Numbered from the stretch's first letter, positions 1 through 10,264 are shown. The stretch is 64,000 nucleotides of DNA from CBDCYS01 sp965224215 (GCA_965224215.1 CBDCYS010000037.1:248001-312000); one strand, 5' to 3'. Notes: generated by a model not told the origin, from the sequence alone. Numbers and translations are program-made.

Positions 1-488
1 ATTGTCGCCGCCTCGCTGAACGCGGCGATCGCGCCATCGATGTCGCCCGCCACGATGGCGTCAAATTCCCGCCGTTCCGCTTCCGAAGCCCGCGCTTCCG
101 GGCTGGCAACCTGCGCCGCTGGGGCGGCTTGGGCGGCGGGAGCGGCGGTTTGGATGCGCGCCGCCTCGCGAGTGAAATTTTCTTCGATTGCCGTGATCTT
201 GGTCTCGAGCTGCTCCCGCGCTTCCACCCCCGAAGCGCCCGGCTCGACCTGCTTCGCCAGCTCTCGCAAGTCGGCAAGCTTCGCCTGAAGTTCCTGGTTC
301 AGATTCTCGACCGCGCTGCCGATGCGCAACACGCCGCCGATATCGACCTCACGCGTTCGCAGGATCTCGCGGAAGTCAGCGGCGTACACCACCACGATGA
401 ACAGCACCACCACCGGCCACATTAGCGTTTTGACGTATTCGAGAATCAGCCAACTGGTGTCTTTGCGGGAACCGGAATCGTCGCCCAT
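1..488 (-). CDS. Membrane-anchored coiled-coil protein, C-terminus cut by window edge
   Basis: Read on the minus strand from ATG at 486-488 and open without a stop to base 1 (about 162 codons). The start is preceded by a strong ribosome binding site (AAGGAGGCG) a few bases upstream. After about 20 polar residues comes one hydrophobic segment (WPVVVLFIVVVYAADF), then a Glu/Lys/Gln-rich stretch likely to form a coiled coil (NLNQELQAKLADLRELAKQV), an Ala/Pro-rich linker, and the beginning of a second helical section (FDAIVAGDIDGAIAAFSEAA) that resembles a TPR-like helix pair. This suggests a single-pass inner membrane protein with a periplasmic or cytoplasmic helical domain. I do not recognise a family; function unknown. 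The absence of a stop and the good ribosome binding site make a real gene likely. Confidence 0.7.
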   Translation of the reverse strand, partial: MGDDSGSRKDTSWLILEYVKTLMWPVVVLFIVVVYAADFREILRTREVDIGGVLRIGSAVENLNQELQAKLADLRELAKQVEPGASGVEAREQLETKITAIEENFTREAARIQTAAPAAQAAPAAQVASPEARASEAERREFDAIVAGDIDGAIAAFSEAAT

Positions 489-1526
489 AACGCCTCCTTG
501 ACCCACTCTAGCTCGGCGCACAAGGTTTTGCCGTGGTGGCCGCTACAAATTTATGGCCGCGAGCGGGTAAACTCTAAAACCGGGATAGCCTCGAATTATC
601 GGCTGGCGTCGACGGCTTCGGCAATTGCTGGCGAGTTCGCTGCTCCTCGTTGCGGGCGCCACCGGAGCTACCACGCCGACGAGGTTAGGCATCGGGAAAG
701 TGGAAGAAAGTGGGGACAGACAACGCCCCTGGGTTACGCGGTCACCCCAGGCAACATCCCGGGGGGCAACCCTTAACACAATAAAATCAATAACATAAAC
801 CAACAAATCAAACCCTGAAAAACGCGCCTGGTATAATAACAGCAGGTAACACCCCGCGGAAAAACATCCAGTCCGGAAATCAGGGCAGCTATCCCCTGAC
901 CGAAGCTAAGACAACCGGCGCTCTTCTCAACAAATGTGACTACCGGCCCGCGCTGACGGGTCACCCATGGCCCTCTCGGCCGCTCGATTCGGCGACGGCC
1001 CATGCGCAACGGCTGCGCCCCAACTGAGCCGTTGAAGTCGGACCGCGCGGCAGAGAAGGCAGGCGAAGAAACAGAAACCGCCCACTTGGCGGAGGAGGAA
1101 AAAACCACATCCGGCGGCCGATCCGGCACTCGATCGGCCCGCGGAAATCACGTGAAGGAAACTTTATCTTGAAGCGGGGCTTGGCCGAAACAGAGCCGCG
1201 CCCGCGAGGGTGCGGTCGAGGGTAGTCAGGTCGAAGGTAGTCAGCACGTCCGACCCGTGGAAAGGAAGTAAAGAAAATATAAACGAAATCCCTAAAAATG
1301 AGGTCTACATAAATAGGATAAGCGAACATAGCCGAAACCCGCTGAAAACCGCTGACAGCGCGAATCACGGAAACCAACTCAACCGGCCCTCCACACATCA
1401 AAACCATGCACTCATGGCGCCCCCGAGTGAACATTTCGGGAGCGGCTAGCGCTGTGGGGCCGCACGGTTCTACCATGGTAAGCAGAAGGTCACTCGGACG
1501 GGAATACTCGCTAGCGTAGACGACAA
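489..1526. other. 1 kb gene-poor interval
   Basis: No convincing gene. Several overlapping open frames on both strands have arginine/proline-rich, low-complexity translations typical of spurious frames in GC-rich DNA. The interval holds an AT-rich patch near 780-850, with an isolated TATAAT at 832-837 but no matching -35 box, and the dispersed repeat at 1193-1376. The promoter for the exported cluster starting at 1527 should lie near the right end, but I cannot identify it. Confidence 0.6.
1193..1376 (+). repeat. Dispersed repeat, inverted copy at 18211-18377
   Basis: This segment is closely matched, in reverse complement, by 18211-18377. Shared blocks include GAAAATATAAACGAAAT, GAGGTCTAC, GGATAAGCGAACATAGCCG and GCTGACAGCGCGAATCACGG. 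This copy carries an extra 15-bp tandem duplication around 1219-1240 (GGTAGTCA repeated). Its left end contains a variant of the short GAGCCGCG...GCGGT repeat seen at 6399 and 63042. No gene is evident inside. Probably a non-coding dispersed repeat family member. Confidence 0.8.
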
Positions 1527-3890
1527 ATGTTGATGCCTACCCCACCGCTGCCCCGATGCAAGTCGCGGCTTTCCTTTGTTCTGCTTGGCGGGGTTCTGCT
1601 AGCCGGCGTCCCCGCCTGGGGCGCGGTAGACTTCGCCCAGCAGGTCCACCCAATCTTCGTCAAGAAATGCTTTGCGTGCCACAGCGCTGCGGTTAAGCAG
1701 GGTGGCCTATCGGTAGAAACTCTTGCTGCTTTGACGACGGGTGGGGTGCACGGTCCCAGTCTCGTTCCTGGTTCTGCTAGCGAAAGCCACCTCTACCGGC
1801 GCGTTGCCGGACTCGCTGAACCGCGCATGCCGATGGGCATGACGCCGCTGACCGAGAAGGAAATCGACCTGGTCCGCGACTGGATCAACGAAGGCGCCAA
1901 GTGGGAGAAGTCAACGGAAGGGCCGCTGCGCCCCACAGCGCCATTGGCGCCCCGCAAGGTCGACGTTCCGAGCGGTGAGGCGCCGAACCCAATCGACCGT
2001 TTTCTCCGGCGCTATCGCACCGAACACGATCTTTCCGAACCCGATAAGATCTCCGATCGCTTGTTCGTGCGGCGTGCCTATCTCGATCTCTGGGGTTTCG
2101 TTCCTCCACCGGAGACCGTCGAAGAATTCATCTCCGACTCAAGCTCGGCCAAGCGCGAGCGACTCATCGACCGGCTGCTTGCCGACAACAACCTCTACTC
2201 CAACCACTGGATCACTTTTTGGAACGATTTGCTTCGCAACGACGAGGGCGTCGTCTATCACGGTGGACGCGCGTCAATAACCCATTGGCTTTTGGCGGCT
2301 CTGGGCGAGAACAAGCTTTACGACGAGATGGTTCGTGAACTGCTGAGCCCGGCGGGCGAAAACTCGCCCGAGGGATTCCTGATCGGCGTGAATTGGCGCG
2401 GCACGGTCAACGCCAGTCAGACGCCGCCGATGCAGGCCGCGCAGAACAGCGCCCAGGTTTTCCTCGGCATCAACCTCAAGTGCGCGTCGTGTCACGACAG
2501 CTTCGTCAATCAATGGAAGCTTGCTGACTCCTACGGTCTGGCGGCTTTCTTCTCCGACGAGCCCCTGGAACTGGTGCGCTGCGACACACCGACCGGCCAG
2601 AAGGCGGCCATCAAGTTTCTGTTTCCCGAACTCGGTGAGATGGCTGAGGGCGCTCCGCAGTCCCAACGCCGCGCCGCCGCGCGCCTATTCACCAAGATCG
2701 AGAATGGTCGCTTCACTCGCACGATTGTCAACCGCTACTGGAAAAAGCTGATGGGCCGCGGCCTCGTTGAGCCGGCCGACGATATGGATCAGGCCCCGTG
2801 GGATGCCGACTTGCTTGACTGGCTGGCCGTCGATTTCGGCGAACATGACTTCGACCTAAAGCATTTGCTGCGCCGCATCATGTCGTCGCAAGCCTACCAG
2901 GCGCGGGCGTACCAATCGCCTGCCGCAGGCGATGCCCCTTCGTCCGACTACGTCTTTCGGGGTCCCCTTGAGCGGCGCATGAGTGCTGAGCAATTTGGCG
3001 ATTCGCTTTCATCGATTACCGGCGCCTGGCCGATCCGCGAAACAAAAGAGGCCGCGCTATGGGCTCGTGACTGGAGACTCAAAGCGACCCCGCTCGGCCG
3101 CGCTCTGGGGCGCCCCGTGCGTGACCAGGTCTTTACCGAGCGCACTGAGAAAGCGACGACGCTGCAGGCCCTGGAGCTGCTCAACGGCGAGACTCTGACC
3201 CGGCAGCTTCAGCGTGGCGCGCAGCGTTTGCTGGGACGGCTCCCCGAAGCTCCGGTGGCGCTGTGGGATAGCGGTCTGATTAGCGGCAAGGTGACCGTGA
3301 AGGAGTTCGACATCGACGTCAGCGCGGTCGAGAACCTCCACTTGTTGATTCGCGACGCTGATTCCTACGATCCCGGGCGTGTCGTTGCCGGCTGGGCCGA
3401 CCTTCGTGTGATCCGCGACGGCGGGGACTGGCGGCCGCTGGAGGAGCCTTCGATAGCGAGGCGCGAGCTGACGTTCGAGGAGTCCCAGGACCCGCGTGCG
3501 ATCGCCGGCCCGATTCCGATGCAGCTGTCGATTTCGACCAACGGCGCATCGAGATTTCGCGGCAAAGCAGGCGTCGATGAAAACGTAAAGATCAGTGAAA
3601 TCAATCCACGCGTGCGGTTCTTTGTCTTCGGCGAGAAACCGGATCTGCAGCGGCTTGTGACGCCGCGGGGTCCCTCGCCGATTTCCTACGTGCCTTTGCC
3701 GTTGCCGGAAGGGCCGGAAGCGGCCGTGGCGCGATTGTACCTTCATGTACTCGGGCGGGCACCCGAAACCGAAGAGCGGCTGGCGGCGCTGGAACTGTTG
3801 GCCGCCGACGACAAGGTCATCCCGATCGAAGGTTTGGCCGATTTGCTGTGGAGTCTGGTGCTGCTACCGGAATTCCAAGTCATTCGATAA
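1527..3890 (+). CDS. PSCyt1/PSCyt2 (DUF1549)/PSD1 (DUF1553) cytochrome c protein
   Basis: A 787-residue exported protein. An N-terminal signal peptide (hydrophobic stretch LSFVLLGGVLLAGVPAWGA) is followed by a haem-binding CFACH motif at residues 48-52 (planctomycete-type cytochrome c domain), then the DUF1549 region with a second CxxCH (CASCH, about residue 318), and the DUF1553 region ending with the typical helical 'VARLYLHVLGRAPETEERLAAL' theme. Between them, about residues 560-720, lies a beta-rich insertion that looks like a carbohydrate-binding or jelly-roll module. In Acidobacteria, Planctomycetes and Verrucomicrobia such proteins sit next to DUF1501 proteins, as here, 10 bp upstream of the next gene. 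The biochemical role is unproven; a periplasmic redox protein linked to polysaccharide use is the usual inference. Confidence 0.9.
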   Translation: MLMPTPPLPRCKSRLSFVLLGGVLLAGVPAWGAVDFAQQVHPIFVKKCFACHSAAVKQGGLSVETLAALTTGGVHGPSLVPGSASESHLYRRVAGLAEPRMPMGMTPLTEKEIDLVRDWINEGAKWEKSTEGPLRPTAPLAPRKVDVPSGEAPNPIDRFLRRYRTEHDLSEPDKISDRLFVRRAYLDLWGFVPPPETVEEFISDSSSAKRERLIDRLLADNNLYSNHWITFWNDLLRNDEGVVYHGGRASITHWLLAALGENKLYDEMVRELLSPAGENSPEGFLIGVNWRGTVNASQTPPMQAAQNSAQVFLGINLKCASCHDSFVNQWKLADSYGLAAFFSDEPLELVRCDTPTGQKAAIKFLFPELGEMAEGAPQSQRRAAARLFTKIENGRFTRTIVNRYWKKLMGRGLVEPADDMDQAPWDADLLDWLAVDFGEHDFDLKHLLRRIMSSQAYQARAYQSPAAGDAPSSDYVFRGPLERRMSAEQFGDSLSSITGAWPIRETKEAALWARDWRLKATPLGRALGRPVRDQVFTERTEKATTLQALELLNGETLTRQLQRGAQRLLGRLPEAPVALWDSGLISGKVTVKEFDIDVSAVENLHLLIRDADSYDPGRVVAGWADLRVIRDGGDWRPLEEPSIARRELTFEESQDPRAIAGPIPMQLSISTNGASRFRGKAGVDENVKISEINPRVRFFVFGEKPDLQRLVTPRGPSPISYVPLPLPEGPEAAVARLYLHVLGRAPETEERLAALELLAADDKVIPIEGLADLLWSLVLLPEFQVIR

Positions 3891-3900
3891 GTAGGCGATC

Positions 3901-5337
3901 ATGTCCGAGAACCCAGCGAGAGAACTCTTCCAAGGAATCAGCCGGCGGAACTTTTTACAATCCTCCGCCACTGCAATGGCCGCCCTGGGCGTGTCCGCGC
4001 CCAATCTAGTGCATGGCGCGGAGCGACCCGAAGCCTCGGCCGACACGATCATCCTGCTGTGGATGGCCGGAGGCATGGCGCAGACCGAGACCTTCGATCC
4101 CAAGGCCTATACGCCTTTCGAAAAAGGACTCGAATCCAAGCGTGTGCTCAGCACCTTCCCGGCAATCGACACGGTGGTCGACGGCCTGCAACTTTCACAA
4201 GGCTTGGAGCGTATCGCCCAGGTAATGGACCGCGGCACCATCGTACGCGGCTATCGCGCCGGCGACCTGGGGTTCATCTTGCATTCGCGGCATCAGTTTC
4301 ACTGGCATACCGGCTATGCGCCTCCTCTCTCGGTTGCGGCGCCGCATTTCGGCGCCTGGGTCGCTAGCGCCCGCAGCCCGAATAACCCCGATATGCCCGC
4401 GTTCATCGATGTCGGTCAGAACCTTGAGATCGGCGCCGAAAGCGATTCGTTAAAGGCCTTTCACACCGCGGGATTCCTGGGCAGCGAGCATGGGCCGTTC
4501 TTCATTGCCGATCCGCACGCGGCCGCCGCTAGCGTACGTCCTCCAAATGGTGTTTCATCGGAACGCGCGGCGGCCCGCTGGGAACATTTCCGCAAACTGG
4601 CAGAGATGAGTCCGCTAGCGCGCCACGGATCGAGCTACCAGCGCGAGTCCATGTTGCGCTCTTATGACCAAGCCAACCGTCTGTTGAGTTCGCCGACGGC
4701 GAAGGCCTTCGATCTCTCGCTCGAACCCGAGGCCAACCGCGCCAAGTACGGCAATAGTCGCTTCGGATCTGGGTGCCTGCTGGCGCGCCGCCTGACCGAA
4801 GCCGGTGCACGCTTCATCGAAGTCACGAGCGAGTACGTTCCGTTTCGTTATTGGGACTCCCACGAGAACGGCCACACGCGCGCTCGCGATATGAAGGCCA
4901 CGATCGACGGTCCAGTTTCTCAGCTGATTCTCGACCTCGAACAGCGCGGACTTCTCGATAGAACCGTAGTGGTTTTGGCCAGCGAATTCGGGCGCGATAT
5001 GATCACCGAGGGCAGGCCCGGCCAAACCGTCAAGGAGCAGGTCAAGCAGCCCGACGTCATCGAAGAGCTCAAGCACTACGGCATGCACCGCCACTTTACC
5101 GAGGCCTCGAGTGTCCTGCTTTTCGGCGGCGGGTTCAAGCGCGGTTTCGTCTACGGCAAGACCGCCGATGAACGCCCCTGTTCTACCGTGGAGGGGCACA
5201 TCGGCATCACCGACTTGCACGCCACTCTGTATCACGCCATGGGCATCGCTCCCGATCATGCAGCCGTGATCGAGCAGCGCCCGTTCTATGTGACAAAAGA
5301 CGGCAAGGGCAAAGTTGTGAAAGAATTGCTGGCTTGA
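3901..5337 (+). CDS. DUF1501 family exported protein
   Basis: A 478-residue protein with a twin-arginine-type N-terminus (SRRNFLQSSATAMAALGVSA), predicting Tat export of a folded protein. The body matches the DUF1501 family, which has a sulfatase/alkaline-phosphatase-like fold: an early metal-site-like segment (ILLWMAGGMAQTETFDPK), the DSHENGH block, and VVVLASEFGRD near the middle, ending with an HIGITDLHATLYHAMGI segment typical of the family. It starts 10 bp after the PSD1 gene, so the two are very likely co-transcribed and form the usual PSD1-DUF1501 pair. The enzymatic activity of the family is not established. Confidence 0.92.
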   Translation: MSENPARELFQGISRRNFLQSSATAMAALGVSAPNLVHGAERPEASADTIILLWMAGGMAQTETFDPKAYTPFEKGLESKRVLSTFPAIDTVVDGLQLSQGLERIAQVMDRGTIVRGYRAGDLGFILHSRHQFHWHTGYAPPLSVAAPHFGAWVASARSPNNPDMPAFIDVGQNLEIGAESDSLKAFHTAGFLGSEHGPFFIADPHAAAASVRPPNGVSSERAAARWEHFRKLAEMSPLARHGSSYQRESMLRSYDQANRLLSSPTAKAFDLSLEPEANRAKYGNSRFGSGCLLARRLTEAGARFIEVTSEYVPFRYWDSHENGHTRARDMKATIDGPVSQLILDLEQRGLLDRTVVVLASEFGRDMITEGRPGQTVKEQVKQPDVIEELKHYGMHRHFTEASSVLLFGGGFKRGFVYGKTADERPCSTVEGHIGITDLHATLYHAMGIAPDHAAVIEQRPFYVTKDGKGKVVKELLA

Positions 5338-5431
5338 CGCGTTCACTCGCCAGAGCCCGGCTTTGTGCTTTACTGTGGGCTGGCAGGCTTGAGCCATCCA
5401 ACATCGAAAACAATTCCGATGAGGGGAAAAG

Positions 5432-6226
5432 ATGAATTTTCAATTGACCCGCTTGCGTTCTTGGGACAAAATGTTTGTCGCAGCCGTGGGCCTGATCGCT
5501 GTTTGCGCCTGGGTCTATCCGTCAGCGGCACAGGAGGCGGTTGACAAGCGTGCACGCCGGGCCGCTTTCTTGGCGAGCATGCCGGACCCCATGTCCGACG
5601 ACACGACGGGCTTCCAAGCGATCTTCGACGGCAAGACGCTTAAGGGATGGGATGGAGACCCCGATTTCTGGCGCGCCGAAGGCGGCTCCATCGTCGGCGA
5701 GAGTACTGCCGAGAAACCGGTCAAAGTGAATACCTTCCTCATCTGGAGAGGCGGCCACCCGGCGGACTTCGAACTGCGGTTGGAATACCGTATCAACAGC
5801 ACCAACAGCGGCATTCAGTACCGCAGCGTCGAGCTGCCTGACGTCGGCAAATGGGTCCTCAAGGGGTACCAGGCTGACATCGATATCGACAACCGTTTCA
5901 CCGGCCAGGTTTATGAGGAGCGCGGTCGGGGCTTCCTTGCCCTGCGAGGGCAGCTCACGCGCCTGGCTCCAGGCACGAAGGCCGTCGTCCAGGGACAGAT
6001 TGGAGATGGCGACGCTTTGAAATCGAAAATCAGCACCGGCTGGAACAAGCTTCGCATCGCGGCGCGCGGTAACGTGCTGACCCAGGTGCTGAACGGTCAA
6101 GTGATGAGCGTGGTGATTGACGACGACGTGGAGAAGCGCATGATGCAGGGCCTGCTGGGAATCCAGCTTCATGTCGGCCCTCCCATGAAGCTCGAGATTC
6201 GCGACGTCTGGCTGAAGAACTTCTAG
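5432..6226 (+). CDS. DUF1080 (3-keto-disaccharide hydrolase-like) secreted protein
   Basis: A 264-residue secreted protein; the start at 5432 has a good ribosome binding site (GAGGGGAAAAG). An N-terminal signal segment (VAAVGLIAVCAWVYPSAAQ) is followed by a single DUF1080 jelly-roll domain with the classic opening FQAIFDGKTLKGWDGDPDFW and the NSGIQYRS motif, ending at the expected point. The family includes 3-keto-glucoside hydrolases and sugar-binding proteins of the periplasm. It lies 95 bp downstream of the DUF1501 gene on the same strand and probably belongs to the same exported cluster. Substrate unknown. Confidence 0.9.
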   Translation: MNFQLTRLRSWDKMFVAAVGLIAVCAWVYPSAAQEAVDKRARRAAFLASMPDPMSDDTTGFQAIFDGKTLKGWDGDPDFWRAEGGSIVGESTAEKPVKVNTFLIWRGGHPADFELRLEYRINSTNSGIQYRSVELPDVGKWVLKGYQADIDIDNRFTGQVYEERGRGFLALRGQLTRLAPGTKAVVQGQIGDGDALKSKISTGWNKLRIAARGNVLTQVLNGQVMSVVIDDDVEKRMMQGLLGIQLHVGPPMKLEIRDVWLKNF

Positions 6227-6398
6227 CAGTCCGTGGTGGAAGTGGGCGCGGGCGAAAATGGGGGGAATGCCATCCGTTTTTCGTTAGGCGAATCCCCTTG
6301 TTTCCAAGAAAACCGGACACTGAACATCGGCAGCTGTACCCTTATTTCGCGGAGAAGGACTTGCGCCACGGGCTAGGGGCGGGAGAGCGCACAGGCGT

Positions 6399-6425
6399 AG
6401 TAACCGCTCCCTGACGGTCGCGGCT
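6399..6425 (-). repeat. Short dispersed GAGCCGCG-type repeat
   Basis: Reading on the minus strand, this intergenic stretch has GAGCCGCGACCGTCAGGG followed by AGCGGTTAC. It is nearly the same as 63042-63068 (plus strand) and related to the ends of the repeats at 1193 and 18377. It sits between the convergent DUF1080 and TonB receptor genes. Confidence 0.75.
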
Positions 6426-6498
6426 CAACGGCCCTGGGATCGGATGCTGCACGCCGAAGAAGAGTCGCCGGCTCGCTACAAAATCACGTTCCCGGCGA

Positions 6499-9400
6499 TT
6501 AGAAAATCACCTTCAGGGCGAATTGAATCACGCGCGCATCGCGCGCGGCGGTGATCGTTCCGAAGGTCGCCGACGAGTTCTTGCCGTCGGCTCCTGCCCG
6601 GAATGCTGTGTTCGGCGCCCTCAAGTTCACGTGATTCACGAAGTTGAACGCCTCCGCGCGAAACTGCACGTTGATGCTTTCGGTAACGAAGGTGTCCTTG
6701 AAAAGCGAGAGGTCGAAGTTCACCGTGCCGGGAGCGCGCACGTCCGGCAAAGCACGGCCGATGGTGCCGAACGTGAAGTCCGGTGGATTGACAAGCGCCC
6801 CGGTATCGAACCAGCGCTCCGCGGTCGGATTGCTGAGCTTGGCGCTCTGTCCTGTCGAGTTCGGCCGATTCGCTTGGAAGTTCGACGCACCGCTGATAAC
6901 GAGAGGCAGGCCGGTCTGCATAACACCAATGGAGTTGATCTGCCATCCGCCGATAAGTCTGCCCAAGGTCCCGGTTTTGCCGCGGCCGAACGGCAGCTCG
7001 TAGAGCAGGCTCAACACGCCGCGTTGCGAGACGTCCGTCGGGTCGATCGACTTCTGGGACTGGCGGTCAAAAAGACCGTTCTGGAAGCTGTTTACGTTTG
7101 TCTGTTCGACCGCGCCGAAGTCAACCGGCACCTGCGTTGAGTCGCTTATCTTCTTCCCACCGGTGAATGCAAAGTGGACCAGCAAGCCATCTTTCAATCG
7201 GCGCTTGAGGTTGAACTGAAGCTGGTGCGAAATATAGTTGCCCAGCCGGGGGTTGAAGACGTTCACAGAGCTGAAGTGCGGGAACGCCCTGAGCGACTGC
7301 TCACGGCTGATTTTCGGTTTGCCGAGGTCGCCGGGGACGAGCCCCGCGTTGGGGTTCGCCACGGGATCGTTCAGCGACTGCCCTAGTCGCGCGCGCAGCG
7401 CTGGGTCCACCTGGTTCAGGTCGTAACCGTTCGACGAGAAATGGTTGCCTTTGTTGCCCGCGTAGGTGATATCGAAGAACCAGTCTCCGACTTCGTGCTG
7501 GATCGACGCATTCCACTGTTGAGTCAGCGGAGTCGTGGGGTCTGTCTCGCGCAGGTTGACGCTTTGACCCAGCCTTGCGCCCGGTCCCGCCGAGACTCCC
7601 GGAGACTCGGTAAACGGGAACGGAAAACCGTCGGAGAATCGGACCGCGGCCTCGCCCGACGTGGACTCGTAGTCCGTCCTGCTGCGCGAGAACAGATTGA
7701 TGTCCCCGGTCCAGCGACGGAAGAAGATCGAGGCGTAGTAGATGCCATAGCCGCCTCTGAGCACGGTTCGTCCTTTCCCGGTCAAGTCGTACGCGAACCC
7801 GAAGCGTGGCCCAAAGTCGTTGTGGTCTTCGTCGATGAACGAGCGAGGCTGGCCGCCGACTCCCGCGAACACAGTGCATCCCTGCAGCCCCGTGGCCGGC
7901 TCGACGCAGTTTGGATCAAAATTGATCTGACCATCGTAGTGCTCGACGGGCTTCTGCTGGAAATCCCAGCGCAGGCCTAGATTCAACGTGAGCTGCGAGC
8001 TGACTTTCCAGTCATCTTGCACGAAGGCGGCCCAATTGAATCCGTGCCAGGAGTTGCCCAAGATGCGGTCGATCCCTGCCGTGCTCACGTCGCCCGTAAG
8101 GAATTGCGCCAGGTCCGCGCCCGTGCCGGCAGGGTTCTGCGCATCCTGCGTCAGGTTACGGAACTGGAAGAAGCCGGAGAGCGCGCCACCTTGCCGGTTG
8201 CCGCCGTAAAGGTCGCGAGCGTTCACGCCGAACTTCAGCGTGTGATTGCCGGCGATCTTGGTTACCAAGTTCTGGATGTCCCAGTTCAGCGAGCTGCGCT
8301 TGCCGAGCGCTCCGCCGCCGATATGGGGATAGGGCCGCACGTTGAGGTCGGGGACCTGGTCGGGTGGCACGCTCGAGGGCAGCCCGATTTGCTGAGCGAT
8401 GCCCTGCTCGGCGCCGACGGTAATGAACGTGAATAGCTGCCTGCTAAAACCCATGCGGAGATTGTTGATCAGCGTGGGCGAGAACGTATGCGTGTCCGAA
8501 ATTATGAAGTTGCGGTTGGTCTGATCGTCGTTGCGGTTGCGTCCAACGTTGGGGTTGGTGAAGACGTCGTTGCCCGATGGGCGATGGCGCGCCTGGGAGT
8601 AGCGGCCGAACAGCGAGTTGCTATCCGAGAAACGGTGGTCGATCTTCGTGTTCCACTGCGACCAGCCGACATTCCGTGCCTGGGCGTCTTGGAAGTTGTT
8701 GCTGAACGTGTTTGAGTTCGTAGGCGTGCGGTTCGGAGCCGGGTACCAGCCCAGAACGTTCTGCACCGCCGGATCGAACCGCGATTGAGGTACTTGATTG
8801 TTGACATAAGGGTCGCGAATCAGCCCGCCACCGTCGGGATTGGGTCGTGTTGTGGAGGGATCGAATATCCCGACCGGGTCACCCGAGGCTGTCCGCAGTT
8901 GGCTGAAGTCGCCTTGCAGAAATTCCGGGATTGGCACGCTGCGGATACGCGGGTTGCTGCGACGCAGACGATATTCTTCCCAGTTGAAGAAACCGAACGT
9001 GCGGTTCTTGATGAATGGGCCGCCAACCGAGGCGCCGAACTGGTTGTAGCGGAGCGGCAGCTTCGTAGGGGCAAACGTGTTGCGCGCGTCAAACTTGTCG
9101 TTGCGCAGGAACTCATAGGCTGTGCCGTGGATCTGATTCGTTCCCGAGCGAGTCACGAGGTTGATCGCGCCGCCGGCCGTGTAGCCGAACTCGGACGACA
9201 TCGTGCCGCTCTGCACCTTGAACTCTTCCACCGCATCGACAGCCGGAGGCACGCCGACTTCGCCGACGTAGCTGAGAATATTGTTGTTTCCGTCGAGCAT
9301 CTGGGCGTTCATCGAGTTGGGGCTGCCGTTGATCGACAACGACGAAAGCTGGATTCCCCGATCGCCGAAGCCAGAGTTGGTCGGACCCGCGTTCGAGATG

Positions 9401-9930
9401 ACACCGGATGTCAGCAACGTGAGCGCCAGCGCGCTGCGGCCGTTGATCGGCAAATCGCTAACCCGTCTCCGCTCGATCACTTCCCCTAGCGTCGACGTGT
9501 CTGCTTGAACCAGCGGGGCCTCGCCCACCACTTCGATCGTCTCGACGACCTCGCCGATCTCGAGCACCATGTCGATTCGCGCGGTCTGGTTGACCTGGAG
9601 CGTGATCCCACTTCGAACAACTCGTTTGAAACCCTCGAATTGCGCTGCGACCTCGTACTCACCTACAGCTAGACCCGGCGCGGTGTAGAATCCGCTCGCG
9701 TTCGTGACTGCCGAGAAGGTTGAATTCGTTCCAACGTTCTTTGCTTCGACGCTGGCACCGGAAATTGCCGCGCCCTGGGAATCGGTGACCGAACCGGAAA
9801 TCGTTCCGCCTCCCTGCTGGGCTATGCCAACCCCAACGGTAAAAACCACAGTGCCGCTCATCACGAGCGCCAGGAGACCGCACCACGGCCTGGTCATTGA
9901 TTTAGTCGATGGCATAGTCGATATAGCCAT
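6499..9930 (-). CDS. TonB-dependent receptor with carboxypeptidase-regulatory N-terminal domain
   Basis: A giant outer-membrane protein of about 1143 residues. The chosen ATG at 9928-9930 places a signal peptide (CGLLALVMSGTVVFTVGVG) at the N-terminus; an in-frame TTG at 10113 would add 61 residues that do not look like a signal sequence. The mature part begins with a carboxypeptidase regulatory-like domain (GTISGSVTDSQGAAISGASV), then a plug (RVSDLPINGRSALALTLLT), then a long beta-barrel rich in aromatic-ending strands, ending in a terminal Phe as outer-membrane proteins do. This architecture (Oar/CarboxypepD_reg + TonB receptor) is massively expanded in Solibacteres and is thought to import glycans or large ligands. 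It converges on the DUF1080 gene. The ligand cannot be told from sequence. Confidence 0.92.
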   Translation of the reverse strand: MAISTMPSTKSMTRPWCGLLALVMSGTVVFTVGVGIAQQGGGTISGSVTDSQGAAISGASVEAKNVGTNSTFSAVTNASGFYTAPGLAVGEYEVAAQFEGFKRVVRSGITLQVNQTARIDMVLEIGEVVETIEVVGEAPLVQADTSTLGEVIERRRVSDLPINGRSALALTLLTSGVISNAGPTNSGFGDRGIQLSSLSINGSPNSMNAQMLDGNNNILSYVGEVGVPPAVDAVEEFKVQSGTMSSEFGYTAGGAINLVTRSGTNQIHGTAYEFLRNDKFDARNTFAPTKLPLRYNQFGASVGGPFIKNRTFGFFNWEEYRLRRSNPRIRSVPIPEFLQGDFSQLRTASGDPVGIFDPSTTRPNPDGGGLIRDPYVNNQVPQSRFDPAVQNVLGWYPAPNRTPTNSNTFSNNFQDAQARNVGWSQWNTKIDHRFSDSNSLFGRYSQARHRPSGNDVFTNPNVGRNRNDDQTNRNFIISDTHTFSPTLINNLRMGFSRQLFTFITVGAEQGIAQQIGLPSSVPPDQVPDLNVRPYPHIGGGALGKRSSLNWDIQNLVTKIAGNHTLKFGVNARDLYGGNRQGGALSGFFQFRNLTQDAQNPAGTGADLAQFLTGDVSTAGIDRILGNSWHGFNWAAFVQDDWKVSSQLTLNLGLRWDFQQKPVEHYDGQINFDPNCVEPATGLQGCTVFAGVGGQPRSFIDEDHNDFGPRFGFAYDLTGKGRTVLRGGYGIYYASIFFRRWTGDINLFSRSRTDYESTSGEAAVRFSDGFPFPFTESPGVSAGPGARLGQSVNLRETDPTTPLTQQWNASIQHEVGDWFFDITYAGNKGNHFSSNGYDLNQVDPALRARLGQSLNDPVANPNAGLVPGDLGKPKISREQSLRAFPHFSSVNVFNPRLGNYISHQLQFNLKRRLKDGLLVHFAFTGGKKISDSTQVPVDFGAVEQTNVNSFQNGLFDRQSQKSIDPTDVSQRGVLSLLYELPFGRGKTGTLGRLIGGWQINSIGVMQTGLPLVISGASNFQANRPNSTGQSAKLSNPTAERWFDTGALVNPPDFTFGTIGRALPDVRAPGTVNFDLSLFKDTFVTESINVQFRAEAFNFVNHVNLRAPNTAFRAGADGKNSSATFGTITAARDARVIQFALKVIF

Positions 9931-10264
9931 ATTTTCGGGATACTTTTTCGCGAGAAGCACAAAAGTGTCTCTCAATTTTGTGGGACAACCGCCCACCCTG
10001 TCAACCGCCGGGCCCGGGAGTTTGCTTCTATAGGCAGGGAACGTCGGCGGGGCTTTTAGCCGGGTAGCACTATCCTTAACTAATTCGCTCTCGGCTGAAA
10101 GGCGATAAATCAAGCCACGCGAACTCGCTGATGAGTGTGCGCCATTTTCGTCTTGGAATATTTCAAGTTATTGATTCTAAGCAGGCAATGTTTCGATTGA
10201 TAGGAATTGTTGACGCCTCTGTGTCTACAAGTTGGGGTTTCGCTTCGAAATGGCCTATGCCGCC

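Noticed and set aside
832..837. Perfect TATAAT
   Set aside because: No -35 element at suitable spacing and no gene follows closely.
961..1476. 171-codon minus-strand frame in the first gap
   Set aside because: It runs through the dispersed repeat, has low-complexity Arg/Pro/Phe content and no ribosome binding site.
9931..10113. N-terminal extension of the TonB receptor to TTG 10113
   Set aside because: The added residues are not signal-like and precede a good signal peptide that starts at ATG 9930.
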